The translations under genes were made by a program, and so were the position numbers. Below the pieces are notes generated by a model. It was not told where the DNA came from, did not search any database, and was given only the letters and a program-made list of their open reading frames with translations. Positions 8,212 through 16,918 of a DNA stretch of 64,000 nt are shown here, piece by piece. Each line of letters begins with the position of its first letter. Position 1 is the first letter of the stretch. Origin of the DNA: JADHUC01 sp964623055 (GTDB lineage: Bacteria; Planctomycetota; Planctomycetia; Pirellulales; Pirellulaceae); assembly GCA_964623055.1 (NCBI GenBank), contig CAZURK010000034.1, forward strand, positions 8,605-72,604, written 5' to 3'.

Positions 8212-11200
8212 TCACTCCCACGTCAGCGAGTCGGAGATGAGGATCAGCTTGGCCACGTAGGGATCGAGGCTGATCTGTGGAAGCCCTGTCGTCGCGGTCA
8301 CCTTGTCGGTGAGCGGATCGTAGACGAAGGTGCGCGGTGCATTCACTGCCCTGTCAAGCGCGCCTTCGTTCGCCTGGAGTGACGCGAGTCGGGGCTGGTC
8401 GGAAGTGTTAAGCACCGTGATGAGGAGGCCGTTGGGACCGCGGTAGAAACTCACGATCACGTCTGGGTTGCCCGTGGCCAGTGCGTAGGGGTTGGGCCGC
8501 CAGTATGGATGGAACTCGGCCTGGGTAACGTCGAATTCAAACTTCTTCTCGCGTACGCGGGTGATGATCTCTGCGTTGATGAAGCTGGGGTAGAGGAGGA
8601 GATTGTGACACATGACGAGCCCCATTGTGTGCAGCGCGATGCGCGGGTCCTCGCTCTTGTGTTCCTGTCGGTATTGGGGCAGGAACATTCGATCCGCTCC
8701 GGTGCGCGTGCAGTTTTCAAACCGGAACTGCCGCAGGCTCATGAACTGTAGGTAGTAGTCGTGCTTCATGCACCCGGCCCGGTACTGCTCGCCCATGAGG
8801 ATCAGCTCGGAGTAGGCCGTGCCCGGGGTGCAGAAGTTAGCGCCCGTGTGGGTCATGGTGATCGAATTCGGGTTGCCGCTGCGCTCAGCGATGTAGATTC
8901 GCTGCACGAAGTCCCGAAGCGCGAACACGGGATACGTGAACTCCTCGCCCTGGAGCAATGAGGCGACGCCGATGCAGTCGTAATACACGCCCTCGAAGGG
9001 GAAGCGATCGAGGAACGTTACGAAGCGATCGAGGTAAAGGTCGGTCCACGTCTGGCGAGTGATGTCCACCTTCCAGAGGTCATGTCCCCATTGCTGCATG
9101 GAGGTCTCTTTTGCGTAAGCACGGGATGGCTGAGCTTTCCAGTGCTTCTCGAAGTACTTCCATTGCGGCAGGCTCGTCATGCCGAAGGCGGGCGCCTGGT
9201 AGAAGAGCCGCGTCGTGGCCCTCGCGTTTCCCAGGCTCTTGTCGAAGACCCTGGGCCCGGCCTCGACCGGGAAGCCGAAGTGCCGGAAGTGGTTCGGCTG
9301 GGCCCACCACAGATTCATGTTGGAGTGCTCCTCAGCCCGGAATCGCACCGTGCGCCAGAGATGCGCGTCGGGTCGCATGGGCGTCACGCCGAATGCAAAC
9401 GTCACGCGATGCTCCTGGCCGGGCTTCAGCGTCAGGGGCGCGTTCACCAAATCGAGCGTCAACTGGCCGTCGCGCGTGATCCGCACCCATTCCCTGGGCA
9501 TCTCCTCCTTTGCCGGATAGAGCTTCTCCGCATACCAGTACAGGCCCTGCCGCAAGTTGCCCAACCACAGGACCGGGAAGAACCGTTTGTCAGCCCAGGC
9601 CTGGCGATCAGCAAGATCGGTGGCTCCGGTGTGCGTCCAACTACCGTCCGATCGATTGAGGAACTCGACGCCCTCCACCGCAACGTCGAGCCGTAGCTGG
9701 TCCAGCGCGAGTTTCGTCTTGGGCACCAGAGACACCGTGTAGGTGACCAGCCCATCGAACGTCGTCTCGGCACTCACGGTGAAGTCGACCTTCGCGCTGC
9801 CTCCCCGCGCTTCCATCCGCGCCTGGTTGGGCGTACACGCCAGTGTCGTCGGCTCCGTGAAGCGGAGCGTGGTGAAGACGTCACTCCCGTTCACGAGCAG
9901 GCGCAACGGTTGCTTGAGGAGTCTTTGACCGTCTTCGAGGAAGGTGACCTGATCGAGGCGCAGCCCCGCGCCGAACGCGAAGTCGTTATTCCACGTGCGG
10001 GCCGTCGTTCCCTCCAGCGTCACCGGCTTCCACGGCGCGGGCGGTGCGTCGGGGCTCAGCCGACCGATGCCCTTGCCGAGCCACGGCTGCTTGACGAACG
10101 CGGTGAACGGCTCGGCCTTGGCTGTGAGCGTGCGACCGTCGTTGAGGTGTACCGATGCGGTTGGCCTAAATTCGGCGTTCGGCCAATCCGCAAGCGGAAT
10201 GTGCACTGGCTCGCCGACCGGCGCCGGGCCGTGGTGACGAGGCTGACCACCCGCGGCCGCAATCGACAAGGTACTCCCCCGGATCATGTCCCTCGTCACA
10301 TCGCTGGTCACCCCAACGCGAGCGGTCAGCACGGCCGAGTCGGGGTCGATCTCGTACTCCAGAATCGCCTGCGGCGGCTCGAGCCGGAACTTGAGGTTAT
10401 CCAGATAGACCGCCTCGGTTGCTGTGACGTTGTAGAGCCGCAGCGCGATGTCCACGAACACGGCGCCCTTGGGCGGTGCGAGCGTCATGGTGGCGTGCGT
10501 CCACTCGCCCTTGCTGTTGAAGTCCAGCCGTTCCTGCCCGGCCGGTTTGCCGTCCGGGCCATAGTAGAAGAAGATCAGCATCGAGCATCTGCGCTTCAGA
10601 AGGCTCTCGCTCATCTTGTAGTGCACTTCCACGCGGTACCTTCGCCCTCCCTCGACCGTGACCCGTGAGAGTCGGAAGGGATACTGAAAGGTCGTGTTGT
10701 CGCCGTGGGCCTCGACACAGGCCTCGCCCACGTGCGCCCGTTGCCAGTCGTGGAGCAGCGCGCCGCCGGGCCCGAACTGGCAGCGCTCGTAGAGTCGGTC
10801 GCGCGGATTCCAGTTGTCGAAAGTGGTGGAAAAATCCGTAACGTAGAAGTCGCCAGGCTTTTCGATGCGGGTCAGTCTGACGCTATCCAAGAGGACATGC
10901 TGTTCCGCGGGCACTTTCGAGAGGCGGAAGAAGACATCCAGTCGCGTGGCGTCCTCGGGAATCGTGAAGGAATCGCCAGCGAAATGCCAGACCGGCCGAC
11001 GGGGAAGCATGATTCGGTGCTCGCCGACGATCTTGCCACGGCCGTCTTTGAAGAAGGCTATCATCATGGCCGCGCCGCTGAGCTTCTCGCTCGTGCGATA
11101 GACACAGGAGACGCCAAATCTCTGCCCCGGCGCGGCCGAGATTGGGGCCAAGTTCGCGAAGTATTGGTAGTTCTCGCCCGTGCCCGGAACCTTCAGACAG

Positions 11201-11370
11201 CGCGTCCCGACGAAGTGGTCGTCGTCAGTCACATGCGCCGGCTTCTTCAGCGTAGCCGCGATTGGGCCGTCCTCGAAATCGAGGTATGCGATTTCCTTCG
11301 CAGTCCCAAACCTCGGCAAGGAAAGCGCGGCGCAGAACGCAAACACGGTGAGAATGCCTGTGAGCTTCAT
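8212..11370 (-). CDS. Large exported protein: beta-sandwich domains plus glycosidase-like barrel
   Basis: A 1052-residue protein starting at 11370 (GGGAG upstream; Sec signal MKLTGILTVFAFCAALSLP). Residues about 25-150 and 160-330 form two jelly-roll-like units ending in VLLDSVRLTRIE and VYLDNLKFRLE, the pattern of carbohydrate-binding modules of the CBM4/CenC type. After a beta-rich linker, the second half contains a probable TIM barrel with FPFEGVYYDCIGVASL, NSITMTHTGANF and LILMGEQYRAG, resembling large planctomycete glycosidase-like proteins of the DUF6067 kind. The family assignment is uncertain and no catalytic pair can be named. It follows the glycosidase-like gene at 11411-12712 by 40 nt on the same strand, so the two probably form an operon. 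Confidence 0.75.
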   Translation of the reverse strand: MKLTGILTVFAFCAALSLPRFGTAKEIAYLDFEDGPIAATLKKPAHVTDDDHFVGTRCLKVPGTGENYQYFANLAPISAAPGQRFGVSCVYRTSEKLSGAAMMIAFFKDGRGKIVGEHRIMLPRRPVWHFAGDSFTIPEDATRLDVFFRLSKVPAEQHVLLDSVRLTRIEKPGDFYVTDFSTTFDNWNPRDRLYERCQFGPGGALLHDWQRAHVGEACVEAHGDNTTFQYPFRLSRVTVEGGRRYRVEVHYKMSESLLKRRCSMLIFFYYGPDGKPAGQERLDFNSKGEWTHATMTLAPPKGAVFVDIALRLYNVTATEAVYLDNLKFRLEPPQAILEYEIDPDSAVLTARVGVTSDVTRDMIRGSTLSIAAAGGQPRHHGPAPVGEPVHIPLADWPNAEFRPTASVHLNDGRTLTAKAEPFTAFVKQPWLGKGIGRLSPDAPPAPWKPVTLEGTTARTWNNDFAFGAGLRLDQVTFLEDGQRLLKQPLRLLVNGSDVFTTLRFTEPTTLACTPNQARMEARGGSAKVDFTVSAETTFDGLVTYTVSLVPKTKLALDQLRLDVAVEGVEFLNRSDGSWTHTGATDLADRQAWADKRFFPVLWLGNLRQGLYWYAEKLYPAKEEMPREWVRITRDGQLTLDLVNAPLTLKPGQEHRVTFAFGVTPMRPDAHLWRTVRFRAEEHSNMNLWWAQPNHFRHFGFPVEAGPRVFDKSLGNARATTRLFYQAPAFGMTSLPQWKYFEKHWKAQPSRAYAKETSMQQWGHDLWKVDITRQTWTDLYLDRFVTFLDRFPFEGVYYDCIGVASLLQGEEFTYPVFALRDFVQRIYIAERSGNPNSITMTHTGANFCTPGTAYSELILMGEQYRAGCMKHDYYLQFMSLRQFRFENCTRTGADRMFLPQYRQEHKSEDPRIALHTMGLVMCHNLLLYPSFINAEIITRVREKKFEFDVTQAEFHPYWRPNPYALATGNPDVIVSFYRGPNGLLITVLNTSDQPRLASLQANEGALDRAVNAPRTFVYDPLTDKVTATTGLPQISLDPYVAKLILISDSLTWE

Positions 11371-11410
11371 GTGGTTCTCCCGATCCCAAAGATACATGAT
11401 GGGACTGTCT

Positions 11411-12712
11411 CTACGGCGCGACCCTCACTAGGATTCCTCCGCCAGGGGGAAGTCGCAGTTCGACGCAATTGGAATCAGTCGCTGACCACTTCGAGGTCGT
11501 GGCATCGAAGACATCGAGGCGATTCGGTCCCACGATGGCTCGCCGTACGGGCTTCAGGAACTCCTCTCGCCGCGGTTGGCCGAGACCGCTGTACGTACGA
11601 TAGTCGAGATTGACCACCAACGCGTGGGTAGGCGACTGTTCTTTGCCAAAGTAACCGATGACGAAGCCTTCCACCGGGGTGGTGCACTCTTTGGTCGGTA
11701 CCGGAGGGTCGAGACGGAAGATGGCGTCATCCGGCGGGGGCGACGTGCCCTCGGGGAACATGCCGACGTGATGCACCGCGAGAGATTTCAAGGGTTGAAG
11801 CTCCGCGGCGATGGCGACGAACTCTTTGTGCAGTTCCCTCGCATAGTAGTAGAGCGGCGTAGGGGATCCTCCAAGGACGGCGCGGCCCATTGCCCGAGCG
11901 ATATGCGGCTCCCGATATGTGCCGGCCGGGTTGATCATGCCTCCATCGTGGCCCGGGTAGCCGTAGACGTACCAGGAGATTCCTTGCGACCCATAAGCCA
12001 ATGTCGTGTAGACCAGCCAACGCAACTCGTCGCCTGTCGGAATTCGCATGTTGACCGTCCAACTGCACGCCTGCGCAATGACCATGAACGGTATGTCCGC
12101 ATCCAGCGCAGCTTGCCGGATTTCGGCCAGATTCAGGAAATAGCCCTTTTCGCTATCGCCTTTGACCGCGAAGTGGTAGTGGTCGTAGCTGAGTAGTTGC
12201 GGCCGGAACGTCTCGACGAACTGGCGCAGATATTCGCGGTAGGCGGGAGCCGGTTCACCGATCGTGCCCAACTGCGTGTTGCTGGCGTAGATCGGATAGA
12301 GGTTCACGTACACCAGCCGCGATGGGTCTTTCTCCTGAAGATAGTCCTTCATGCGAGCGAGGTTCGGGAACACCGACGCATTGGGTTCATCAAGCAAGCT
12401 GTACGCATACAGCGCCGGGTGTTCCTGCACGGCCTCGACGATGGCGTCCAGTTCGGCCTTCGTCTCCGGGTCGTCGAGGGCCTTGAATTCCTCAGCCTTG
12501 CGTGGCACGTAGCCCAGGCTGAGGATCCCGCGCAGGCCGTGTCTCCGAAGAACGTCAAGTTGCGAACGAAAGTGATCGACGACGCCGACGCCCTCGGCCG
12601 CGTCGTGTCCCCGGCCCTGCCATGTGAATTGGATTGTCTCACCAGCCCCGGCCGGATTCCCCAGCAACGCCGCCAACGCCCCCAGTACAGTTATTCGTGC
12701 TGTTCGCACCAA
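11411..12712 (-). CDS. Exported glycosidase-like TIM-barrel protein
   Basis: About 433 residues. The frame is open upstream to 12790, but AGAAGG at about 12720 sits before a cluster of GTG/TTG codons and a signal peptide (VRTARITVLGALAALLGNPAGAG), so a GTG at 12712 (or TTG at 12715) is preferred. The protein contains LYAYSLLDEPN, SYDHYHF, VIAQACSW and GISWYVYGYPG, typical of clan GH-A-like barrels where a DEPN/DEP segment ends a beta strand with catalytic or substrate-binding acids; a specific family cannot be assigned. It is the first gene of a likely two-gene operon with the next downstream gene, and is divergent from the CBM9-type gene at 13026. Confidence 0.72.
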   Translation of the reverse strand: MVRTARITVLGALAALLGNPAGAGETIQFTWQGRGHDAAEGVGVVDHFRSQLDVLRRHGLRGILSLGYVPRKAEEFKALDDPETKAELDAIVEAVQEHPALYAYSLLDEPNASVFPNLARMKDYLQEKDPSRLVYVNLYPIYASNTQLGTIGEPAPAYREYLRQFVETFRPQLLSYDHYHFAVKGDSEKGYFLNLAEIRQAALDADIPFMVIAQACSWTVNMRIPTGDELRWLVYTTLAYGSQGISWYVYGYPGHDGGMINPAGTYREPHIARAMGRAVLGGSPTPLYYYARELHKEFVAIAAELQPLKSLAVHHVGMFPEGTSPPPDDAIFRLDPPVPTKECTTPVEGFVIGYFGKEQSPTHALVVNLDYRTYSGLGQPRREEFLKPVRRAIVGPNRLDVFDATTSKWSATDSNCVELRLPPGGGILVRVAP

Positions 12713-13025
12713 CACATACCTTCTTATTTGTTCCCGTTTTTCGACACCAGCGGCTGCATGATCTCGACGAACCGTGCGGCCCGCTGCCACGATTCCAAGT
12801 CATTCCAATCATGTGGATTCCACAGGCAATCAGCCGCCGTAGCCAGATACCTAATACATGCTCTTCCGGAGACTTCCGGTCTGAGCGGTTCTTTGGTGCA
12901 GCTCCGTTCTGACTGGCCCGCGCTGCCCTAACTGGCGTGGCGGCGGCTGGGTTGTTTTCGATGTGCCGCGCGTCCATCATAACAAGGTCGCATGTGAAGC
13001 ACGACGCCGCGTGGAGAGGATACTC
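12713..13025. other. Divergent intergenic region
   Basis: This 313-nt spacer separates two divergent exported-protein genes and must hold promoters for both. I find no convincing -35/-10 pair or dyad. GAGAGGA at about 13014-13020 is the ribosome binding site of the rightward gene. Confidence 0.4.
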
Positions 13026-16000
13026 ATGAACAAAATGAACTGCAGATCGACAGCTTCCCTGTTGGTCCTGTTGTGGCTGGCGTTCGACGGCGTTGTCTGG
13101 GCAGCAGATCATTACGTGATTCCCTACGACGTCGATCCGCCTATCGTTGTGGATGGCGACCTGACCGACTGGGAGAACGTACCCAATGCTTTCGATTTGA
13201 AGGACAAGGCGCATGTCACTTTCGGCGCAGGCACATGGTCGGGTAGCGAAGATCTGAGCGGCAAGATACGGTTGGCTTGGCGTAGCACCGGCATTTGCGT
13301 CGCTGCCGAAGTGACCGACGATATCGTCTCTCAGACGGCCAGCGGCCGGGACGTGTGGAAAGCTGATCACGTTAACCTGCTGATGGATCTCACTCCAGGC
13401 GTCCAGATGGAACGCAGTGCCCTGGGCACAGGACAGTTCCACATCGGCATCAGCCCAGGCAGCTTTGATGTCAAGGTCGGCGGCGCCCCACTTTCGGCGG
13501 AAATCGTTGCGTGGACGCCTACCGACGCGCCGGAAAAAGGCGGCAATGTTGCGGCCCGGAGAACAGACGACGGATATCTCATCGAGGCCTTCGTTCCCTG
13601 GAGCCGCTTGAAAGCTTCTGCAGTGACGATGCACAGGGACGCGAACTTCGAGTTCGCCTTGTCGGACTGTGATACGCCTGAACCTCGACAGGAAACGTGG
13701 ATGACGGTGGGCACGCAGGTATGGACCCGTACGCGTGCGCGGTTGTTACCGGTGGTCTTCGGCGATGGAAACGGCAAAGCTCAACCTCCCGTGCGAGCCA
13801 TTCCCATCCAACAGAGCGCCAAGGTGCCGCAGCAGCAATCGCTGGCATTCACCTTCGACTCGCCCGCAGTTCCAGAGGGCGAGGATCCTTTCATCTTCTT
13901 CAAGGCTCGGTTCCATCGAGAGAAAGTGGCCGGTTTTGCGGCCCGCATGTTGTGGGTTGCCGTGAACGGCAAACGCGTGACGGGGGATCGCATTGCCAAT
14001 CGACCGCAGAAGTCCCTTTACATGAGCGGCAAGGAAGCCACCTTCATCGCCCCTGATGGCGGCATCACTGTGCCCTACGCCCCCAACACCGCAGCTTTCG
14101 ACAAGCATCCCTACTATCGTTTGATCGGCAACGTCAAGGGCTGCGAGTATGAATTCAATCTAGCGGGGCTGCTCAAGCAGGGCGAGAACACCGTCACCTT
14201 CCACAACGTGGCCTCAACACAGCTCCAGGGCGACTATGGCGTTGTGCTTGAAGACGTTGAGCTGCGTCTAAAGGCCAAAGGCGCAACGGCCGTCGAACTC
14301 AAGCCCGCCCCAACCGGTCCTCTGCCGGTCTACGAACCGCGCAGGGACTTCCCCAAAACCTGGAGCCACTTGGAGCAGCACCAAGGCACAATCGGGCTAA
14401 ACGTCGACGACGAAACCTTCACAATCGCCAGCACCTTCACCGCGCCCGATGGCAAGACGTACCGAGGTTCCTGCCCGTTTTACACGCATACTCGCGAGGT
14501 CATTGAGCGTGGCGAATGGATCGAAGTGCGAGACACCTTCAAAAATCTCACAAACGAGCACGTACCGATTATCCAGGCGCATACCTGCTCGGTCGGCTCC
14601 GAGCGGGCCAAGGACGTGTACCTCTCCTGCGTTCGCATGCCCACCGGTCAAGGCCGCAAGTCCGAACCGGCAAATCCCACCGCTTTTGTCACTACCACAG
14701 GAAGCGGCCTCGGCATGCTGCCGCTGAACGACGTCTTCCGCGTTCATGGTGATCAGAGCGCTTCCGAAGACGCCATTGCCATCGGCGATCGCCACTTCGT
14801 GCTCAAGGCCGGCAGCGAGTACACGGCCGAGTGGGCCGTCGTGCCCGTGGCCAAGCCCGACCTGTGGTCCTTCATCAACGCCGTACGGCGCATGACGAAC
14901 GTAAATTTCACCATGCGCGTGCTCTCCGCGTTCCTCGCACATGGGGAGTCGACCTACCAGTGGTCGGACACGATGCTCAGAAACTTCATCGCACGCAAGA
15001 GTGCGAACGTAATCAGCAAAGGCCTGTATTGCGCCAAGTGGAAGGGCCGCGTGCCTCAGGGCCTTGCCTGGCAAGAGCTGCTCAAGAATCCCAAGAACCG
15101 AGCCTACTACACAGACGCCCGCGACCGGATCAAGAAGCTGTTCCCCGACGGGCGCGTCAAGTTCGGCCTCTACTATCACTGCTTCATTGATGTGATGGAC
15201 GAAAACTGCGAGCAGTACCGAGACTGCCGGCGCCTGGACGCCAACGGCAATCATATGGCCTACAGTCTGGATCACTACAAACTGTACGTGCCCACGCTGG
15301 AGAACGAGTTTGGCCGAGCGATCGGCAAGGGCATCGATATCCGCCTCGACGAGTTGGGGGCCGATGCCTTTTACTGGGACGAGTACAACCAGTCCCGCGG
15401 CGCGTACACCTACGCGCCCAGCATGTGGGACGACTGCTCGGCCGACATCGATCCCAAGACGTACAAGATCCGCCGCCTCAAGGGCGCCGTGCACTTGCTC
15501 AGCCTGCCGTTCGTGGAACATCACATCAAACGTGTCATTGATCGCGTGCCGGCGTTTTTCAACGGCGCGCCGTACTCTCGCACGCTGGCCGATCTGCACT
15601 TCCAGTGCTTTACCGAAACAGGCAGCATCACCAACTGCCATCGCGTGGTGCTCTACACCCCGGTGGCGTTGGGCGATCATCTGACCGAACGGACGCAGAA
15701 AGACGCTTACGGCGTCATGCTGAAGGCACTGGATTGGGGCTGCCTGTATGCGTGGTACTCGAACATTGTCATTCCGACGCACAAGACGATCACCGAGCAT
15801 ATGTTCCCCGCGACCCCGATCGAGCTGCACGAGGGGTTCATCATCTGTGAAGAACGGATCGTCACCAACCGGAGCGGCTTATTCGGCTGGGGTGACAGGA
15901 GCGCCTTCAAAGTTCACGTCTACGACCGCGAAGGCCGTATCACAAAGGCAACCGAGGCAAAGCAGGTCACGCAAAACGGCAGGACTTATGCGGAGGTGAG

Positions 16001-16058
16001 AATCCCAGAGGGGTATTCCGCGGCAATCGTGCGGCTATCGAAAAAGGACGTCCGATGA
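13026..16058 (+). CDS. Exported protein with CBM9-like N-terminal domain and glycosidase-like barrel
   Basis: A 1010-residue protein from the ATG at 13026, chosen for GAGAGGA upstream and the Sec signal that follows (MNCRSTASLLVLLWLAFDG). The mature N-terminus (PPIVVDGDLTDWENVP, then IRLAWRSTGICVAAEVTDD) is characteristic of family 9 carbohydrate-binding modules, which bind sugar ends. A central beta-rich part follows. The last 400 residues look like a TIM barrel: FGLYYHCFIDVMDENCEQYR, GADAFYWDEYNQS and HFQCFTETGSITNCH, followed by a small C-terminal beta domain. The GH family is unknown. The gene ends just before a cluster of short repeats at 16098-16258. Confidence 0.78.
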   Translation: MNKMNCRSTASLLVLLWLAFDGVVWAADHYVIPYDVDPPIVVDGDLTDWENVPNAFDLKDKAHVTFGAGTWSGSEDLSGKIRLAWRSTGICVAAEVTDDIVSQTASGRDVWKADHVNLLMDLTPGVQMERSALGTGQFHIGISPGSFDVKVGGAPLSAEIVAWTPTDAPEKGGNVAARRTDDGYLIEAFVPWSRLKASAVTMHRDANFEFALSDCDTPEPRQETWMTVGTQVWTRTRARLLPVVFGDGNGKAQPPVRAIPIQQSAKVPQQQSLAFTFDSPAVPEGEDPFIFFKARFHREKVAGFAARMLWVAVNGKRVTGDRIANRPQKSLYMSGKEATFIAPDGGITVPYAPNTAAFDKHPYYRLIGNVKGCEYEFNLAGLLKQGENTVTFHNVASTQLQGDYGVVLEDVELRLKAKGATAVELKPAPTGPLPVYEPRRDFPKTWSHLEQHQGTIGLNVDDETFTIASTFTAPDGKTYRGSCPFYTHTREVIERGEWIEVRDTFKNLTNEHVPIIQAHTCSVGSERAKDVYLSCVRMPTGQGRKSEPANPTAFVTTTGSGLGMLPLNDVFRVHGDQSASEDAIAIGDRHFVLKAGSEYTAEWAVVPVAKPDLWSFINAVRRMTNVNFTMRVLSAFLAHGESTYQWSDTMLRNFIARKSANVISKGLYCAKWKGRVPQGLAWQELLKNPKNRAYYTDARDRIKKLFPDGRVKFGLYYHCFIDVMDENCEQYRDCRRLDANGNHMAYSLDHYKLYVPTLENEFGRAIGKGIDIRLDELGADAFYWDEYNQSRGAYTYAPSMWDDCSADIDPKTYKIRRLKGAVHLLSLPFVEHHIKRVIDRVPAFFNGAPYSRTLADLHFQCFTETGSITNCHRVVLYTPVALGDHLTERTQKDAYGVMLKALDWGCLYAWYSNIVIPTHKTITEHMFPATPIELHEGFIICEERIVTNRSGLFGWGDRSAFKVHVYDREGRITKATEAKQVTQNGRTYAEVRIPEGYSAAIVRLSKKDVR

Positions 16059-16097
16059 ACCGAGGACAACCCTTGTGTCCGATACCAACCTGGAGGC

Positions 16098-16258
16098 GGA
16101 CATAAAGGTTGTCAACGAATGCACGTTCGCGTAAGCACTTACGTCGAGTTGGGACACAAAGGTTGTCAAAGTTGGGACACAAACCCTGTCAAACGCACCG
16201 GTTTGAGACACAAAGTCTGTCAACCAGTACACTCTTCACCTGTGTGACAAACCACAGG
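16098..16258. repeat. Cluster of GACACAAA-n3-TGTCAA repeats
   Basis: Four same-direction copies of an 18-nt unit GGACAcAAAggtTGTCAA start at 16098, 16152, 16175 and 16206. Each unit is itself a small dyad (GACA...TGTC). Spacing is irregular (54, 23 and 31 nt). A GGACACAA complement occurs just upstream (about 16075), and a 6-bp hairpin CCTGTG...CACAGG closes the cluster at 16239-16258. Irregular spacing and dyad units are unlike CRISPR; multiple transposase-binding sites at the end of a lost IS21/IS481-type element, or a regulator binding array, are the likelier readings. Confidence 0.65.
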
Positions 16259-16322
16259 ATCGAAACCAAGGAACGTGCGAAGTAGCCTACTCCGCCCCCC
16301 TCTTTCGGAGATCAAATGGGTA

Positions 16323-16754
16323 TCAACCCGCCATTTCTTCGCTGCGTGTCGGACCGGCCAGCTCTGGCTCTGGGATGTTCGCAGGTGTTTGTGCCGCCTT
16401 CGTCAAACGAACCTCCAACTGGCTGAAGCGGTCGACCTGCCTGTACACCTTGAGAAGGCTTTCCACCGCCGGCATCAGCTTGCTGTACTCGTTCAGCGCA
16501 GCGGGCGTCGTATTCATGGCGGTCTGGACCGCTTGGTTGAGACGGTAGCCGATCAGCATTAGGTCGCTGTTAACGGCGCCGATTGTCGCCTGTAGCGCAC
16601 CGGGCTGGCGGAGCGAGCACTCCAGGCAGTCCAGGATCCGCTGTTCACGGTCGTCCTCGATACCCTCGGCGGAGTCGCCCCTGACCACCTGTTCTGCGGC
16701 AGTGTGCTCGACAGCCTTCGACTGCTGATCACTTGCTTGTTTGTTAGCATCCAT
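16323..16754 (-). CDS. Small soluble protein of unknown function
   Basis: A 143-residue protein with a strong AAGGAGG eight bases before its ATG. No signal peptide. The N-terminus is polar (MDANKQASDQQSKA), followed by a C-x2-C pair (ILDCLECSL) and a helical core (YSKLMPAVESLLKVYRQVDR) that could form a coiled coil. I do not recognise the family. It lies between the repeat cluster and the truncated GH32 gene, in a segment that may be an insertion, and a short open frame at 16796-16918 precedes it on the same strand. Confidence 0.7.
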   Translation of the reverse strand: MDANKQASDQQSKAVEHTAAEQVVRGDSAEGIEDDREQRILDCLECSLRQPGALQATIGAVNSDLMLIGYRLNQAVQTAMNTTPAALNEYSKLMPAVESLLKVYRQVDRFSQLEVRLTKAAQTPANIPEPELAGPTRSEEMAG

Positions 16755-16795
16755 TTGTCAGTGTCCTCCTTGTTCAGAATGCAGGACTCAGCCCG

Positions 16796-16918
16796 CTACA
16801 TGTTATCAGTCCGCGGTTTGCGCACCGCGCGACCGTGAAAAACAAAACCCTGATCGTTCAGGACAGACTCGACTCTCGGCTTCACCGATCGCAGCATCTG
16901 CTTCGCCTCTCGCGTCAA
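16796..16918 (-). other. Short protein-like frame upstream of the 143-residue gene
   Basis: A frame overlapping the GH32 stop reads LTREAKQMLRSVKPRVESVL and continues to DNM before a TAG. It has protein-like composition but only TTG or internal ATG (16897) starts and no clear ribosome binding site. It ends 41 nt before the 143-residue gene. It may be the tail of a gene that was joined to the GH32 gene by a deletion or insertion, or a tiny leader gene. Confidence 0.3.

Noticed and set aside
14397..15830. 477-codon antisense frame in the CBM9-like gene
   Set aside because: Shadow frame; no start signal and no recognisable protein.
16098..16223. CRISPR array
   Set aside because: Only four 18-nt units with spacings of 54, 23 and 31 nt, each unit a dyad; no cas genes nearby.
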